From Deltaproteobacteria bacterium (GTDB lineage Bacteria; Desulfobacterota; Desulfuromonadia; Geobacterales; Geobacteraceae), in contig SBEG01000006.1 in NCBI GenBank assembly GCA_009668975.1, positions 62,001-126,000 of the forward strand: DNA of 64,000 nt, in the 5' to 3' direction. The notes below the pieces were generated by a model that did no database searches, was not told the DNA's origin, and saw only the letters and a list, made by a program, of their open reading frames with translations. The position numbers and the translations under genes were made by a program. Shown one piece after another: positions 1 through 8,128 of this stretch. The first letter of the stretch is position 1; each line of letters begins with the position of its first letter.

Positions 1-308
1 GGCTTTGATATCGGTTTGAGACGAAATTCACCATCAAGAACGTGCAAATCACGCTTTTCCGGGATGATGAACACATGATCGGGTTCGATGTCCAATCTTT
101 CCGTGATCAGTTCCACCGGCATCTTCGTGTAATCCGGGAGAATTTCGTGGAGCAGGGTGGCTACTTTTCTCAGATGATTGACGATGACGATGGCAACGCC
201 CATATCGGCCGGCAGATGCTGTAATAATCGAATATAAGCATCGAGTCCACCAGCTGAACCGCCGACGCAAACGATAGGGAAGACTTTTGCAATACCCCTG
301 GTTTTCAT
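1..308 (-). CDS. CheB-type methylesterase domain protein (partial, cut by window edge)
   Basis: Reading from ATG at 308 towards the window edge gives 102 codons with no stop. The protein opens with PIVCVGGSAGGLDAY, the serine loop of CheB protein-glutamate methylesterases, followed by VIVNHL and DHVFIIPEKRD, which match the conserved segments after it. There is no receiver domain in front, so it is either a stand-alone CheB domain or the first part of a CheB-CheR fusion like the one at 46839. A GGAG ribosome site precedes the ATG. It lies 68 nt after the PfpI gene on the same strand and is probably the third gene of the operon starting at 2447. The C-terminus is unseen. Confidence 0.8.
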   Translation of the reverse strand, partial: MKTRGIAKVFPIVCVGGSAGGLDAYIRLLQHLPADMGVAIVIVNHLRKVATLLHEILPDYTKMPVELITERLDIEPDHVFIIPEKRDLHVLDGEFRLKPISK

Positions 309-376
309 GTGCATTCACTCCGTAGACAAGGGATTTTGACGTTACCCTCCTCTTCCAAGTCGCCAGGAACGGCCCG

Positions 377-880
377 CTAAAGCCGGAGCTGCTTCATGGT
401 CTCGCGCATGAACGCAGGGAGGTCGGCCGGCTGCCGGGACGTGATCAGATTCGCATCAACAACGACCTCCTGATCCTCATAGATAGCGCCGGCTTTTTTC
501 AGTTCATCAGTCACCGACATGTAACAGGTGGCGCGCCTTCCCTTCAATAGACCGGCACTGATTAAGATCTGCGGCCCATGGCAGATAGCGGCGACAGGTT
601 TGTTTCGCACAAAAAAGCTCGTGGCGATCTCCAGGGCCTTCGGCTCTTGTCTCACCACTGTCGGCGCCTTCCCCCCGGGCAGGACCAGGATTGCATAGTC
701 ATCGGGGTTGACCTCGTCAATGGTTTTGTCCACAGCCACTTCATACCCCTGCTTGCCGGTGATGGTCCCGCGCTTCAGTGAGGCCACCGTCACTTTGACG
801 CCCGCTTCCTTCAGGCGGTAGTAGGGAACCAGCAACTCAGAATCCTCAAAATTGTCGGCACTGATAATCAAAGCTTCCAT
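377..880 (-). CDS. PfpI/DJ-1 superfamily protein (class I glutamine amidotransferase fold)
   Basis: The 167-residue product has the usual single-domain PfpI length. The nucleophile elbow is visible as AAICHGPQIL (Cys followed by His), the start MEALIISADNFEDSELLVPYYRL is typical of the family (acidic residue in FEDSEL), and the end contains LITSRQPADLPAFM. Family members act as glyoxalase/deglycase-like or proteolytic stress proteins; the substrate cannot be read from sequence. I chose ATG 880 rather than the longer frame because AGGAGGAAAT sits directly upstream. It follows the nucleotidase gene by 115 nt and is likely cotranscribed with it and with the CheB gene. Confidence 0.85.
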   Translation of the reverse strand: MEALIISADNFEDSELLVPYYRLKEAGVKVTVASLKRGTITGKQGYEVAVDKTIDEVNPDDYAILVLPGGKAPTVVRQEPKALEIATSFFVRNKPVAAICHGPQILISAGLLKGRRATCYMSVTDELKKAGAIYEDQEVVVDANLITSRQPADLPAFMRETMKQLRL

Positions 881-995
881 ATTTCCTCCTGTAATATCCG
901 GAATATATTTCATCGCTCCGTACATTCCGGGGTTGCAGTCGTATCGTCCTTCAGCAGCTGTTCCAGAATATCCAGCACCCTGTTTGCCGGGTTGG

Positions 996-2447
996 TTATA
1001 CCACGACAAACGTTTTCCTAAGCTCTGCGCGCAGTGGGCGGTGCCTGTCCAGATATGTTTTTAACGCCTCGATGCTTCGTGCAGAGTGATGTTGACGATT
1101 CCGCCCGTATTTGTGTGAAACGCCTTGTTCGGTGACAAAAGCCGTCGGATAATAGAGCTTCGGCTGCAGCTGTTCATCACCGACAAACACCTGCTGGACG
1201 CGCTGCCCGGGAGGATTCTCGATCTTAATGTAGGCGTTGAAACCGAGACCTCGCTTGACGTAGCCACCCATCTGGTGGTACGGATCGCGCGCAAACGTCC
1301 GCTCCAGATTTTCCTCCAGCATCGCGACAATTTCCTCGCCTGTCAGTTCGACCGTTGAGATCGGCGGGTTCATCGGAATGATATTGTAGAGGTCATTCAG
1401 TGTGACCTCGCCGGGAATTACCGGTGCGCCGAAGCGCCAGCCATTGGAAAACGCCAATTGCGCGCCCGTGCTTTCCAGCAAAGCCTGCAACAGGAAATTG
1501 TCCATCGTCGTTTCCAGCGTGGTACCGCGGTTAAGCGCAGTCGCCGTTTTACCCACAACCGTTGACAGTTCATCCTGATAAAGTGCGATCGCCTGGCGGA
1601 CGAGGTCAGCAACCTCAGGATCGGGGGATATATTGTGGACTACCTCAACCAGTTGGTGCCGGTAGTCAACAATATGGCCCTTCTCAATTTCCAGATCCAG
1701 ACAGCCCAGGAAAGAGCCGTGACAGCCTGACTGTATGATCAATGTTTTCCCCTGGAGTACCGGTTTATACAGGCGATTATGGGTATGCCCGCTCAGACAG
1801 ACATCGATCCCCTCAACCTCTGAGAGCAGATTCATATCCTGGGAAAAGCCGAGATGGGAGATGAGAACAATCAGGTCGACCTTCTCCTGGGAGCGCAAAA
1901 CGTCGATGATCGGCGGAAGCTCTTCTCGCCCAAGGGTGAATTCCAATCCTACGCTGAAGGAAGTTGGCATGGTCTTGCTCACTATATTTGAGGCGATGCC
2001 GACGAGACCAATTCTTAGGCCGCCGATCTCCTTGACGGTATATGGTGGAAAGAGCCGTTCTTTGGTTGCCTGATCGTACACATTGATCGCAAGCATCGGA
2101 TAGCTGAGCTCCGCTGCGCGCTGTTTGAATGTCACGGGTCCATAGGCAAATTCCCAATGGGCCGTCATTGCATCAAGGCCCAATGAATTCAAAACAGGAA
2201 CCATTGCCTGTCCCTCCGTACTCTGGGCGGGATAGGTACCCTGGAACGTATCGCCACAATCGCAAAAGAGTACACGCTCCGGGTTTGCGGCCCGGATTTG
2301 CTTTATGAGTGTGGCAATGCGGGCATAACCTCCCACAGGACGATAGACTGCCTGACCACCCTGCCAGAACAGCTCCTGATGTAGATCAAAATAGGCATGG
2401 CTGTCGTTCAGTTGAATGACGGTGAGTGAATTTCCGTTTTTCATCAT
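996..2447 (-). CDS. SoxB-like metallophosphoesterase / 5'-nucleotidase family protein
   Basis: 483 residues with an N-terminal calcineurin-like dimetal phosphoesterase domain (NDSHA, GDTFQGT, LISHLG, SGHTHN) and a C-terminal 5'-nucleotidase domain (FSNGWRFGAPV, NDLYNIIPMNPP). The usual GNHE motif is replaced by AHWEFAYGP, which resembles the GHWEFTYG signature of the SoxB branch. Unlike typical periplasmic UshA or SoxB proteins there is no signal peptide, so it should be cytoplasmic. The start at 2447 follows GGAGGTCC. It is preceded by a conserved leader (2484-2571), a sigma-54 promoter (2595-2610) and an upstream element (2708-2748). No other sox genes are nearby, so thiosulfate oxidation is not implied; nucleotide hydrolysis is equally possible. 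Confidence 0.82.
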   Translation of the reverse strand: MMKNGNSLTVIQLNDSHAYFDLHQELFWQGGQAVYRPVGGYARIATLIKQIRAANPERVLFCDCGDTFQGTYPAQSTEGQAMVPVLNSLGLDAMTAHWEFAYGPVTFKQRAAELSYPMLAINVYDQATKERLFPPYTVKEIGGLRIGLVGIASNIVSKTMPTSFSVGLEFTLGREELPPIIDVLRSQEKVDLIVLISHLGFSQDMNLLSEVEGIDVCLSGHTHNRLYKPVLQGKTLIIQSGCHGSFLGCLDLEIEKGHIVDYRHQLVEVVHNISPDPEVADLVRQAIALYQDELSTVVGKTATALNRGTTLETTMDNFLLQALLESTGAQLAFSNGWRFGAPVIPGEVTLNDLYNIIPMNPPISTVELTGEEIVAMLEENLERTFARDPYHQMGGYVKRGLGFNAYIKIENPPGQRVQQVFVGDEQLQPKLYYPTAFVTEQGVSHKYGRNRQHHSARSIEALKTYLDRHRPLRAELRKTFVVV

Positions 2448-2483
2448 GGCAAATAGGACCTCCAGCCAGGTTCTTCCACACAC

Positions 2484-2571
2484 CCGGTCAAATCTCAAGG
2501 GATGCTTCCCCCTCCCTGAAAACCTGCTTCAAGGAAGCCGCAATTACGCCCATTCTGGTTACTTCAAATTC
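2484..2571 (-). ncRNA. Conserved structured 5' leader, copy 1 (nucleotidase operon)
   Basis: On the minus strand this stretch is closely similar to 12945-13035 upstream of ligD. Shared blocks include TTTGAAGTAACCAG, GGCGTAAT, TGAAGCAGGTT, TCAGGGAGGGGG and AGCA followed by CCC, then TTGA and CCGG. Possible hairpins are CCTTGA with TCAGGG around GCAGGTTT, and GGGA with TCCC around AGCA. The terminal CCGG lies 36 nt before the start codon here and 35 nt in the ligD copy. It would be transcribed from the sigma-54 promoter just upstream. I do not recognise a known riboswitch class. A mobile repeat is the alternative. Confidence 0.5.
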
Positions 2572-2594
2572 TTTTTTTTCAATGCCAGTTTAAG

Positions 2595-2610
2595 AGCATA
2601 GGTTGTGCCA
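2595..2610 (-). promoter_or_regulatory. Sigma-54 promoter (nucleotidase-PfpI-CheB operon)
   Basis: Minus-strand TGGCACAACCTATGCT has the invariant GG (-24) and GC (-12) at the correct spacing, with a perfect GGCAC and a TGC. Transcription would begin near 2584, immediately before the conserved leader. The gap from the upstream element at 2708-2748 is 97 nt. Confidence 0.65.
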
Positions 2611-2707
2611 AGACATACTGCGGATGGGATGGCACTTACTACCTGGAATTATTGATGTTTTAACGAGGGAAATGACGGGCGGACGCGATGTGAAGGAAAA
2701 ACTGTCA

Positions 2708-2748
2708 ACGGTTTCCGGCATATCTGACATTTCTGTCATATGTGACGG
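2708..2748 (-). promoter_or_regulatory. Shared 41-bp upstream activating element, copy 1
   Basis: On the minus strand the element begins CCGTCACATATGACAG and continues ATGTCAGATATG, including an inverted repeat TGACA-GAAA-TGTCA. It aligns with the elements at 19384, 45080, 46222 and 63112. An IHF-like CATCAATAATTCC (2645-2657) lies at the same offset as the IHF-like sites of the other copies. The extra 8 nt relative to those copies fall between this site and the promoter. Confidence 0.6.
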
Positions 2749-2973
2749 AGCATCTCAAGTAGTAAGGTTAGTAGCAATCAAAGCCTCGCGCCTCCACGGA
2801 ATTGAAGCACAATACTCCGGCCTCCTCCCGGTTACCTGGAGTATGATGCAACGATCATATTACGAGCTTCGGAATCATTAAATTCGGGTCAACTCGCGTT
2901 TCATGGTTGCTAATACTTGGAAAAGTGGTAATTGGATTAATAAACACTAGCTACTTAGAGAAAGGAGGCAGCC
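2749..2973. other. Intergenic stretch without a convincing gene
   Basis: Together with 2448-2748 this forms a gap of about 520 bp. The part near the nucleotidase holds the leader, promoter and upstream element. The rest shows only a weak plus-strand reading frame (2603-2881) with no ribosome site and no recognisable motif, and no clear promoter for the small gene at 2974. Confidence 0.4.
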
Positions 2974-3150
2974 ATGGAAGAGAAGCAACCAGTAGGGAAT
3001 TTGGAGGGAAAAGAAGATACCGTCAAAGCGTTAATTGATGCCCCCATCTTCCATAAAATTGAGAAATATGCCCAAAATGAAGGCCGCAATTTGGGCGATG
3101 TGCTTACTGAAGCGATAGTTGAATATCTTGAGCAACACAATAGATACTGA
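2974..3150 (+). CDS. Small protein, ribbon-helix-helix-like
   Basis: A 58-residue frame preceded by a strong ribosome site AAAGGAGG (2963-2970, 4-5 nt before the ATG region). The second half, PIFHKIEKYAQNEGRNLGDV followed by LTEAIVEYLEQHNR, has the alternating pattern of the two helices of a CopG/RHH-type DNA-binding protein. It could be a small regulator or an antitoxin-like orphan, but no toxin partner is visible: the next DNA is a decayed transporter on the other strand. The function is inferred from pattern only. Confidence 0.55.
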   Translation: MEEKQPVGNLEGKEDTVKALIDAPIFHKIEKYAQNEGRNLGDVLTEAIVEYLEQHNRY

Positions 3151-3165
3151 ATGTAACGTTAACCG

Positions 3166-3505
3166 CTAAACTCTGGGTAACTGATATACATGATAGGAAA
3201 TTTTGCGGCTCGGTCCAAAGATGGCGTAGGTAAGAAGCGGAACGATAGTGACGTACAGACCGTAAATGACGGGCAAACCGGAGGCTTCCGCGTAACCCAT
3301 GCCAAGAGGTACCAGGATTGCCTTGAGGACTAGCCCTGCAACCAGGTCTTGGGATAAATAACCAGCTGCGCTGATATGCACGGACCAGGGCGAGAGCGGT
3401 CAGCCAGCGACGCAGGCCACGCGGGCGAGCAGAACGAGCAAAAGGGTTAAGTGCCTCGCTTTCTTTTGACGGGACAGTCGAGACCGGATGTAAAATCATG
3501 CGCAT
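3166..3505 (-). pseudogene. SulP-family sulfate/anion permease remnant
   Basis: Two minus-strand frames together give the N-terminus of a SulP permease: ALVRAYQRSWL in one frame, then DLVAGLVLKAILVPLGMGYA and GLPVIYGLYVTIVPLLTYA in another. A frameshift near 3370 separates them. After FGPSRK the similarity stops and a stop codon follows, so most of the ~550-residue transporter is missing. The gene is frameshifted and truncated and cannot make a transporter. Confidence 0.75.
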
Positions 3506-4292
3506 GCCTGGCGCGTACAGGTAGTACTTAATTGTCATTGATTCAGCTCATCGATTCGCAGGGCCGTTTCTTGCCGATATTGAAAATAATGGACTCAAAA
3601 ATATTGTTGAAATAGTAATAGAGATCGCAGTATATGGGATGGTCCAGCCAAGTAATGGTCATGGACTTTCTAAACCGCCTTCTCCTCAAACTAGACATAA
3701 TGGGTTGTCAGATGAAATAGAAGACCTGCCATCCTTGGAGACGGAATTAGCTATAACCTCGGCAAGAGGGAAGTTACTTTTGGAAAGCAGCAGTATTTGC
3801 ACGGTGAAGTATCTGGAAAGAGATGAAGCCTTTTTCGGAAACTTGGACCAAACCATCAAGGCGAGAATAACCTTTATCTCCGGATATCACAGATGCAACC
3901 TCGATTCTTTCTACGTATGGAACATACTGCCCGGGCAAGCTCGCACCTTCTCGCAAGTTATCTCTTTAGAAAACGCTGCAACATAGTTGAGGTATGGACT
4001 CGCAGGGCAATTATACTGTTTGCAGCCAATTCCCTTTTCCCGACAAGCTCCTATCTGGCAGAGAAATACAGCATTACAAAAGGAAAGCAGCCCGTGGAAT
4101 AGACCACTACCGGGTTCAGTCACTCGTGAGGGAGAATCTCGTTTACAAGCGAAAAGTTTGAGGCCGTCCAGCATGAACGAACCTGAAAATAACGCGGACT
4201 TCACCGATGGTACGATTCACATTGTCCAGTTACGATCACTTTTTATGAGTCGAAGTACGACAGCTACCGAAGCTTCAAGTAAGGATGAAAAT
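3506..4292. other. Stretch of about 790 bp with no convincing gene
   Basis: A plus-strand frame of 115 codons (3639-3986) and the upstream extension of the dgkA frame (3987-4292) are open. Neither has a good ribosome site or a recognisable motif, and both look unlike the neighbouring proteins. With a broken SulP gene on one side and a broken MFS gene on the other, this is best read as decayed DNA. Confidence 0.4.
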
Positions 4293-4682
4293 ATGAGAAA
4301 CAAATTCTTGGGTACCGGCGAGCCGGGCTATCGGCCTATCCGCAAGTTCAAGATCATTCTGAACGGCCTGAAGTACAGCGTTTTGCATGATGCCAGTGTG
4401 GCCTACAAGATGGTCCTTTCGTTCGTTACGATGGGGATAAGCACTTACTTCGAGCAATGGATCGATCTGATGGCCATCGTGATCGTGACCGGTCTGATGT
4501 TGACGGCGGAACTATTCAACAGCTCGATCGAGGCTGTCTGCGATTTCCTGGTTACAGAGAAGAACGATAAAATTGCGATAATCAAGGATATTTCAGCCGC
4601 AGCAACTGGCATCGCGATTCTGGTCTGGTTGCTGGTAATGGTATTCGAGTACTACCATATTTATAATAAATTGATCACTTAA
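4293..4682 (+). CDS. dgkA: Diacylglycerol kinase (DgkA family)
   Basis: 129 residues, the usual size of prokaryotic integral-membrane DgkA. Visible are an N-terminal amphipathic segment (YRPIRKFKIILNGLKYSV), three hydrophobic segments, and the signature AELFNSSIEAVCDFL, corresponding to the ELINTAIE-type catalytic motif. The enzyme phosphorylates diacylglycerol to phosphatidate and recycles lipid released by envelope-modifying transferases; the phosphoethanolamine-transferase-like gene at 41052 could be such a source (inference). ATG 4293 was chosen because AAGGA lies 7 nt upstream and the length fits; the frame is open much further upstream. Its 3' end touches the MFS remnant on the other strand. 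Confidence 0.85.
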   Translation: MRNKFLGTGEPGYRPIRKFKIILNGLKYSVLHDASVAYKMVLSFVTMGISTYFEQWIDLMAIVIVTGLMLTAELFNSSIEAVCDFLVTEKNDKIAIIKDISAAATGIAILVWLLVMVFEYYHIYNKLIT

Positions 4683-4897
4683 ATCCAAGGAGCACTAAGC
4701 AGATGACACGAAGCATACTTCTCATTTCCAACAGTCGATTCAGCGACCCCCTCGATTACACCCAAGAAGGCGGGTCCTGCGCCCAACACGCTGGCCAGAT
4801 ACGGTAGAAGGGGATAGATCATCTCGCTCGAAAAGTCAGTAAGAAAGCTCACCAGACCCAGAATGAGGACATTTCGGGCAATTCCTCTGAAAAACAT
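4679..4897 (-). pseudogene. MFS transporter remnant (N-terminal fragment)
   Basis: From ATG 4897, preceded by AGGAG, the frame reads MFFRGIARNVLILGLVSFLT, DFSSEMIYPLLPYLASVLGA, then GPAFLGVIEGVAEST, the first two membrane segments of an MFS transporter subfamily. After EST it runs into unrelated residues and stops, about 70 residues into a protein normally over 380 long. The break lies next to the 3' end of dgkA, suggesting a deletion joined the two. Confidence 0.7.
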
Positions 4898-4969
4898 CAA
4901 CCTAACTCCTCTCATCCGGAAGATCGCGCGGTCTGAAAGTTCATGTACGAAGGAGGCCGTACAGATTCT

Positions 4970-5932
4970 CTATATTTGTCGTTGATCCTTTGCAGGAGAC
5001 TCAATCGGGGAAGTTTCCGTGCGGTCCAAACTCGTATCATCCCAGGAAGCCGGGTCATTCAGTGGCTCTAAATGACTGAACACGGTAACACTCGGTAGTG
5101 CATGACGAATGTCGGCTTCAATATTTTCCAACAGCCGATGACCATGCTGTACCGTCCACGTTCCGGGAACCAAAACATGAAATGACACAAACCGCCGCTC
5201 ACCAGATTGACGAGTACGAAGCGCGTGACACCGGACTTCGCCCTGAATATGCGGGTCTAATATTCTTCGTATTGTGTTTTGCTCCTCAACCGAGAGCGCC
5301 GTGTCCATCAGTCCTGATACGGACTTGCGTACAATGCGGACTCCCGACCAGATGATGTTTCCCGCAACAAATAATGCCACAATCGGGTCCAGTCGTTCCC
5401 AACCGGTGAGAACTACCGCGCCGACCCCAACCAGCACGCCTGCAGATGTCCACACATCCGTCATCAAGTGCTGGGCATTTGCTTCGAGCGTAATAGAGTG
5501 GCTCAGCTTAGCAGCTCGTTGCAGGATAAGCGCGACAAACAGGTTTACAACTGATGCCGCAATTGAAACCCCCAATCCAAGGCCAATCTGCTCAAGTGGT
5601 TTTGGGGTAATGAGCCGTTGAATTGCCGCAGCGCCGATACCAGCGGCTGCTATCAAAATCAAGGTCCCTTCAACCCCGCTTGAAAAGTATTCTGCCTTGC
5701 TATGTCCGAAGGCATGGTCATCATCGGCTGGCCGGGCAGCTATGGTCAGCATCGCCAACGCCATAAGAGCGCCAAAAAGGTTGACGAAGGATTCCATTGC
5801 GTCTGAAAGCAGGCCGACCGACCCTGTCAGCCAATACGCACTGGTCTTGAGTGCAATAGTGAGTATAGCTGCGGCAATTGATAGCCAGGCAAAACGTGTA
5901 AGAGACGTGCGATTTATAGTATCTGATGTCAT
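4970..5932 (-). CDS. Cation diffusion facilitator (CDF) metal transporter
   Basis: 320 residues with six predicted membrane segments and a cytoplasmic C-terminal domain. The metal-site motifs are present: [11 protein letters not shown] in TM2 and [12 protein letters not shown] (HxxxD) in TM5, plus [14 protein letters not shown] in the TM2-TM3 loop. The C-terminal domain carries [20 protein letters not shown], typical of the family. Members exchange Zn, Cd, Co, Mn or Fe for protons; the substrate is not deducible. The gene stands alone, between the MFS remnant and the cardiolipin synthase gene. Confidence 0.9.
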   Translation of the reverse strand: MTSDTINRTSLTRFAWLSIAAAILTIALKTSAYWLTGSVGLLSDAMESFVNLFGALMALAMLTIAARPADDDHAFGHSKAEYFSSGVEGTLILIAAAGIGAAAIQRLITPKPLEQIGLGLGVSIAASVVNLFVALILQRAAKLSHSITLEANAQHLMTDVWTSAGVLVGVGAVVLTGWERLDPIVALFVAGNIIWSGVRIVRKSVSGLMDTALSVEEQNTIRRILDPHIQGEVRCHALRTRQSGERRFVSFHVLVPGTWTVQHGHRLLENIEADIRHALPSVTVFSHLEPLNDPASWDDTSLDRTETSPIESPAKDQRQI

Positions 5933-6092
5933 AGCCGCTTCCTCTTAAACGTTCCTTGGTGTAATTGTTTCGTTTTGCGGAGCAGAAAATCCGGAGCGTA
6001 ACGATTCATCAATCTCCAAATGTCACTCGAAAAGGAACGGGGGAAATGCTGCTGGATATGGCTCAAGTTCTTCATACTCACACTTTCGCGGG

Positions 6093-7370
6093 TCATAACT
6101 GCGAACCGAAAAGCGATGCAGCATGCTCCCAGAATTTTTCGGCAAGCGGCCGGTCCTGCCACTCCTTGAATGTAACCTGTCGCGAACGCGCCAGGTCATC
6201 TTGAAAAATTTCGATCTGACGCCGGGCAAAATCGCGGTCGTAGTAGTTCACATTGGCCTCGTCATTCAGGTTGAAGGAACGGGGGTCGAAATTCGTCGAG
6301 CCCACCGAGGTCCAGAGCCCATCTACGATCATCACCTTGCAGTGGTACATGGTCGGCAGATATTCATGTATTTCAATGCCGGCTTCGAGCAAGTCACCCC
6401 AGCGTGCGCGCGACGCACGCCTTACCGTCTCACTGTCGGCGTGGCTGCCGACGGTAATGATCTGGACAGTTACGCCGCGTTTTGCGGCATCGGTTAGTGC
6501 TTTGATCGTCAGTTCATCGGGAATGAAGTACGGAGTGGAAAGGTGAATCGAGCGAATCGCGGCAGTGATGGCGAGCAAATACATCAATCGCATGCTTTCG
6601 CTGCCCCCCGACGGAGAGCTGCTGAACACGTGCGCTTTGCCGGCGCCGACCGGCTGCAACGGAGGGAAATACTCGGATCCATGGAGTACGTCACCGCTGA
6701 CTTTGATCCAGTTGTCCATAAAGACCGCCTGCATCTGGGCCACCACGGGACCCCTGACCCGATAGTGCGAATCGCGCCAATGTTCAGGGTCTTGCGCATT
6801 GCCAGACCATTGATCTGCGATTCCAACCCCCCCTGTAAAACCGGTATGTCCGTCGATAATCAGCAGCTTGCGGTGTGTGCGATTGTTCAATCGACCTAAC
6901 TGGTACCAGTGCGGTTTATGATATTTCCGCACCTGGACTCCGGCCTGCTCCATTAAGGAGAGTTGAGAAGCGTCCATCTTGTTGCTGCCGATCCAGTCGA
7001 GCAGGACATGAACCTTGACGCCCGCGCGAGCACGTTCGGCAAGGGCGTTGGTAAATTTGCTGCCGATCGAGCCGGACCAGTAGATGAAGGTTTCAAACGT
7101 GATGGTTGTTTTGGCGCTTCGGATTGCTTCCAGCATCGCGGGAAAGATCTCGTCACCGTTCAACAGCACGTCAACTTGATTGCCTTCCAGGAGGCCCATA
7201 CCGAGCAGTGCCCCCATCGTACGGGAAAATTGCGGGTCTTCCGTCCCGTAAAGATGCGGAATCGGGTATTTTACAACCTTTTCGCGGCTCGATGAGCTGC
7301 ATCCCGTTGCAGGTAAAGCAAACAGAAAAACTACCAGATACCACAGACGAATCGATCGGAAAGCAGGCAT
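6093..7370 (-). CDS. Cardiolipin synthase-like phospholipase D family lipoprotein
   Basis: 425 residues. The N-terminus LWYLVVFLFALPATGCSSSS is a lipoprotein signal with Cys in the lipobox, so the protein should be membrane-anchored outside the cytoplasm. Two HKD motifs are present: HRKLLIIDGHTGFTGG and HCKVMIVDGLWTSVGSTNFD. Such enzymes condense phosphatidylglycerol to cardiolipin or transfer phosphatidyl groups. ATG 7370 is supported by AGGAGGAATCCACA; a longer frame upstream lacks such a site. Lipid anchoring is unusual for classical ClsA, which has two N-terminal membrane helices, so it may belong to a PLD-like branch with another acceptor. Confidence 0.85.
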   Translation of the reverse strand: MPAFRSIRLWYLVVFLFALPATGCSSSSREKVVKYPIPHLYGTEDPQFSRTMGALLGMGLLEGNQVDVLLNGDEIFPAMLEAIRSAKTTITFETFIYWSGSIGSKFTNALAERARAGVKVHVLLDWIGSNKMDASQLSLMEQAGVQVRKYHKPHWYQLGRLNNRTHRKLLIIDGHTGFTGGVGIADQWSGNAQDPEHWRDSHYRVRGPVVAQMQAVFMDNWIKVSGDVLHGSEYFPPLQPVGAGKAHVFSSSPSGGSESMRLMYLLAITAAIRSIHLSTPYFIPDELTIKALTDAAKRGVTVQIITVGSHADSETVRRASRARWGDLLEAGIEIHEYLPTMYHCKVMIVDGLWTSVGSTNFDPRSFNLNDEANVNYYDRDFARRQIEIFQDDLARSRQVTFKEWQDRPLAEKFWEHAASLFGSQL

Positions 7371-7498
7371 TGTGGATTCCTCCTCTTGAGGAAGTAACTC
7401 GCAAAGCATCAGATCATCTCGTAGCCGACTCTACTTTCTTATGTGTAGGCGTGAAGCTACATCATACACAATCTCCCGGGTGGCGATGTGTCGGCAAA

Positions 7499-8023
7499 TC
7501 ATTGAATAACGCCACATATCAGGCGTGCACCGCCTCCCCCAAGGGGGGCCGGGTGATCTGCGTGGTTGTCGCCTCCGGCATGAATCATCAATGAGCGGCC
7601 TTTCAGATCCGTAATTTTTAGCCTGGGCGCCAATACCGGATAATTCGCATTACCCATGGCATCTACAAACAGCGCGGGTAGATCCCCGAGATGTCCGTCA
7701 CCCCAGGGCAGTCCGTGGCGCTTACTCGCGGACGGATCGTAATGCCCTCCCGCAGCCAATGCCGGCACCATCTTTCCATCCTTTTCCCTGGACTCGCAAC
7801 TCGGGTTCTCATGCACATGGAAGCCATGTAACCCTGGCGGGAGCCCGGCAAGTGAAGGGCTGAACACGACACCAAAACGTGTTTCGCTGACAACTACCCG
7901 GCCAACTGATTTTCCGGGTCCTTTCTCGTCAACAGTGCGCATTTGAACAGTAATGCCAGCATATGCCGCTGCAGATACAAAGAGTATTGTCACTGCTAAA
8001 AACATCGTGAGTCTCGTTTGCAT
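7499..8023 (-). CDS. sodC: Cu,Zn superoxide dismutase
   Basis: 174 residues with a cleavable signal peptide ([10 protein letters not shown]), so the enzyme is periplasmic. Metal ligands are visible in order: [36 protein letters not shown] and [13 protein letters not shown], followed by [12 protein letters not shown] at the end. It converts superoxide to peroxide and oxygen outside the cytoplasm. The gene is monocistronic in appearance, between the cardiolipin synthase and pyruvate decarboxylase genes on the same strand, and fits the oxidative-stress theme of the region. Confidence 0.95.
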   Translation of the reverse strand: MQTRLTMFLAVTILFVSAAAYAGITVQMRTVDEKGPGKSVGRVVVSETRFGVVFSPSLAGLPPGLHGFHVHENPSCESREKDGKMVPALAAGGHYDPSASKRHGLPWGDGHLGDLPALFVDAMGNANYPVLAPRLKITDLKGRSLMIHAGGDNHADHPAPLGGGGARLICGVIQ

Positions 8024-8128
8024 AAATCCTCCTCGGTAGAACGTGGATGTGCATTTCGCTTTTTAGTCTCGCCTAGGTAAAGTTTATCTTTCATTCACAA
8101 CAGTTCAAATGGAGCGATACAGCGCAGC

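Noticed and set aside
2603..2881. Plus-strand 92-codon frame
   Set aside because: No ribosome site or motif, and it runs through the upstream element and IHF-like site of the nucleotidase promoter.
3639..3986. Plus-strand 115-codon frame
   Set aside because: No credible ribosome site or recognisable family; lies in decayed DNA.
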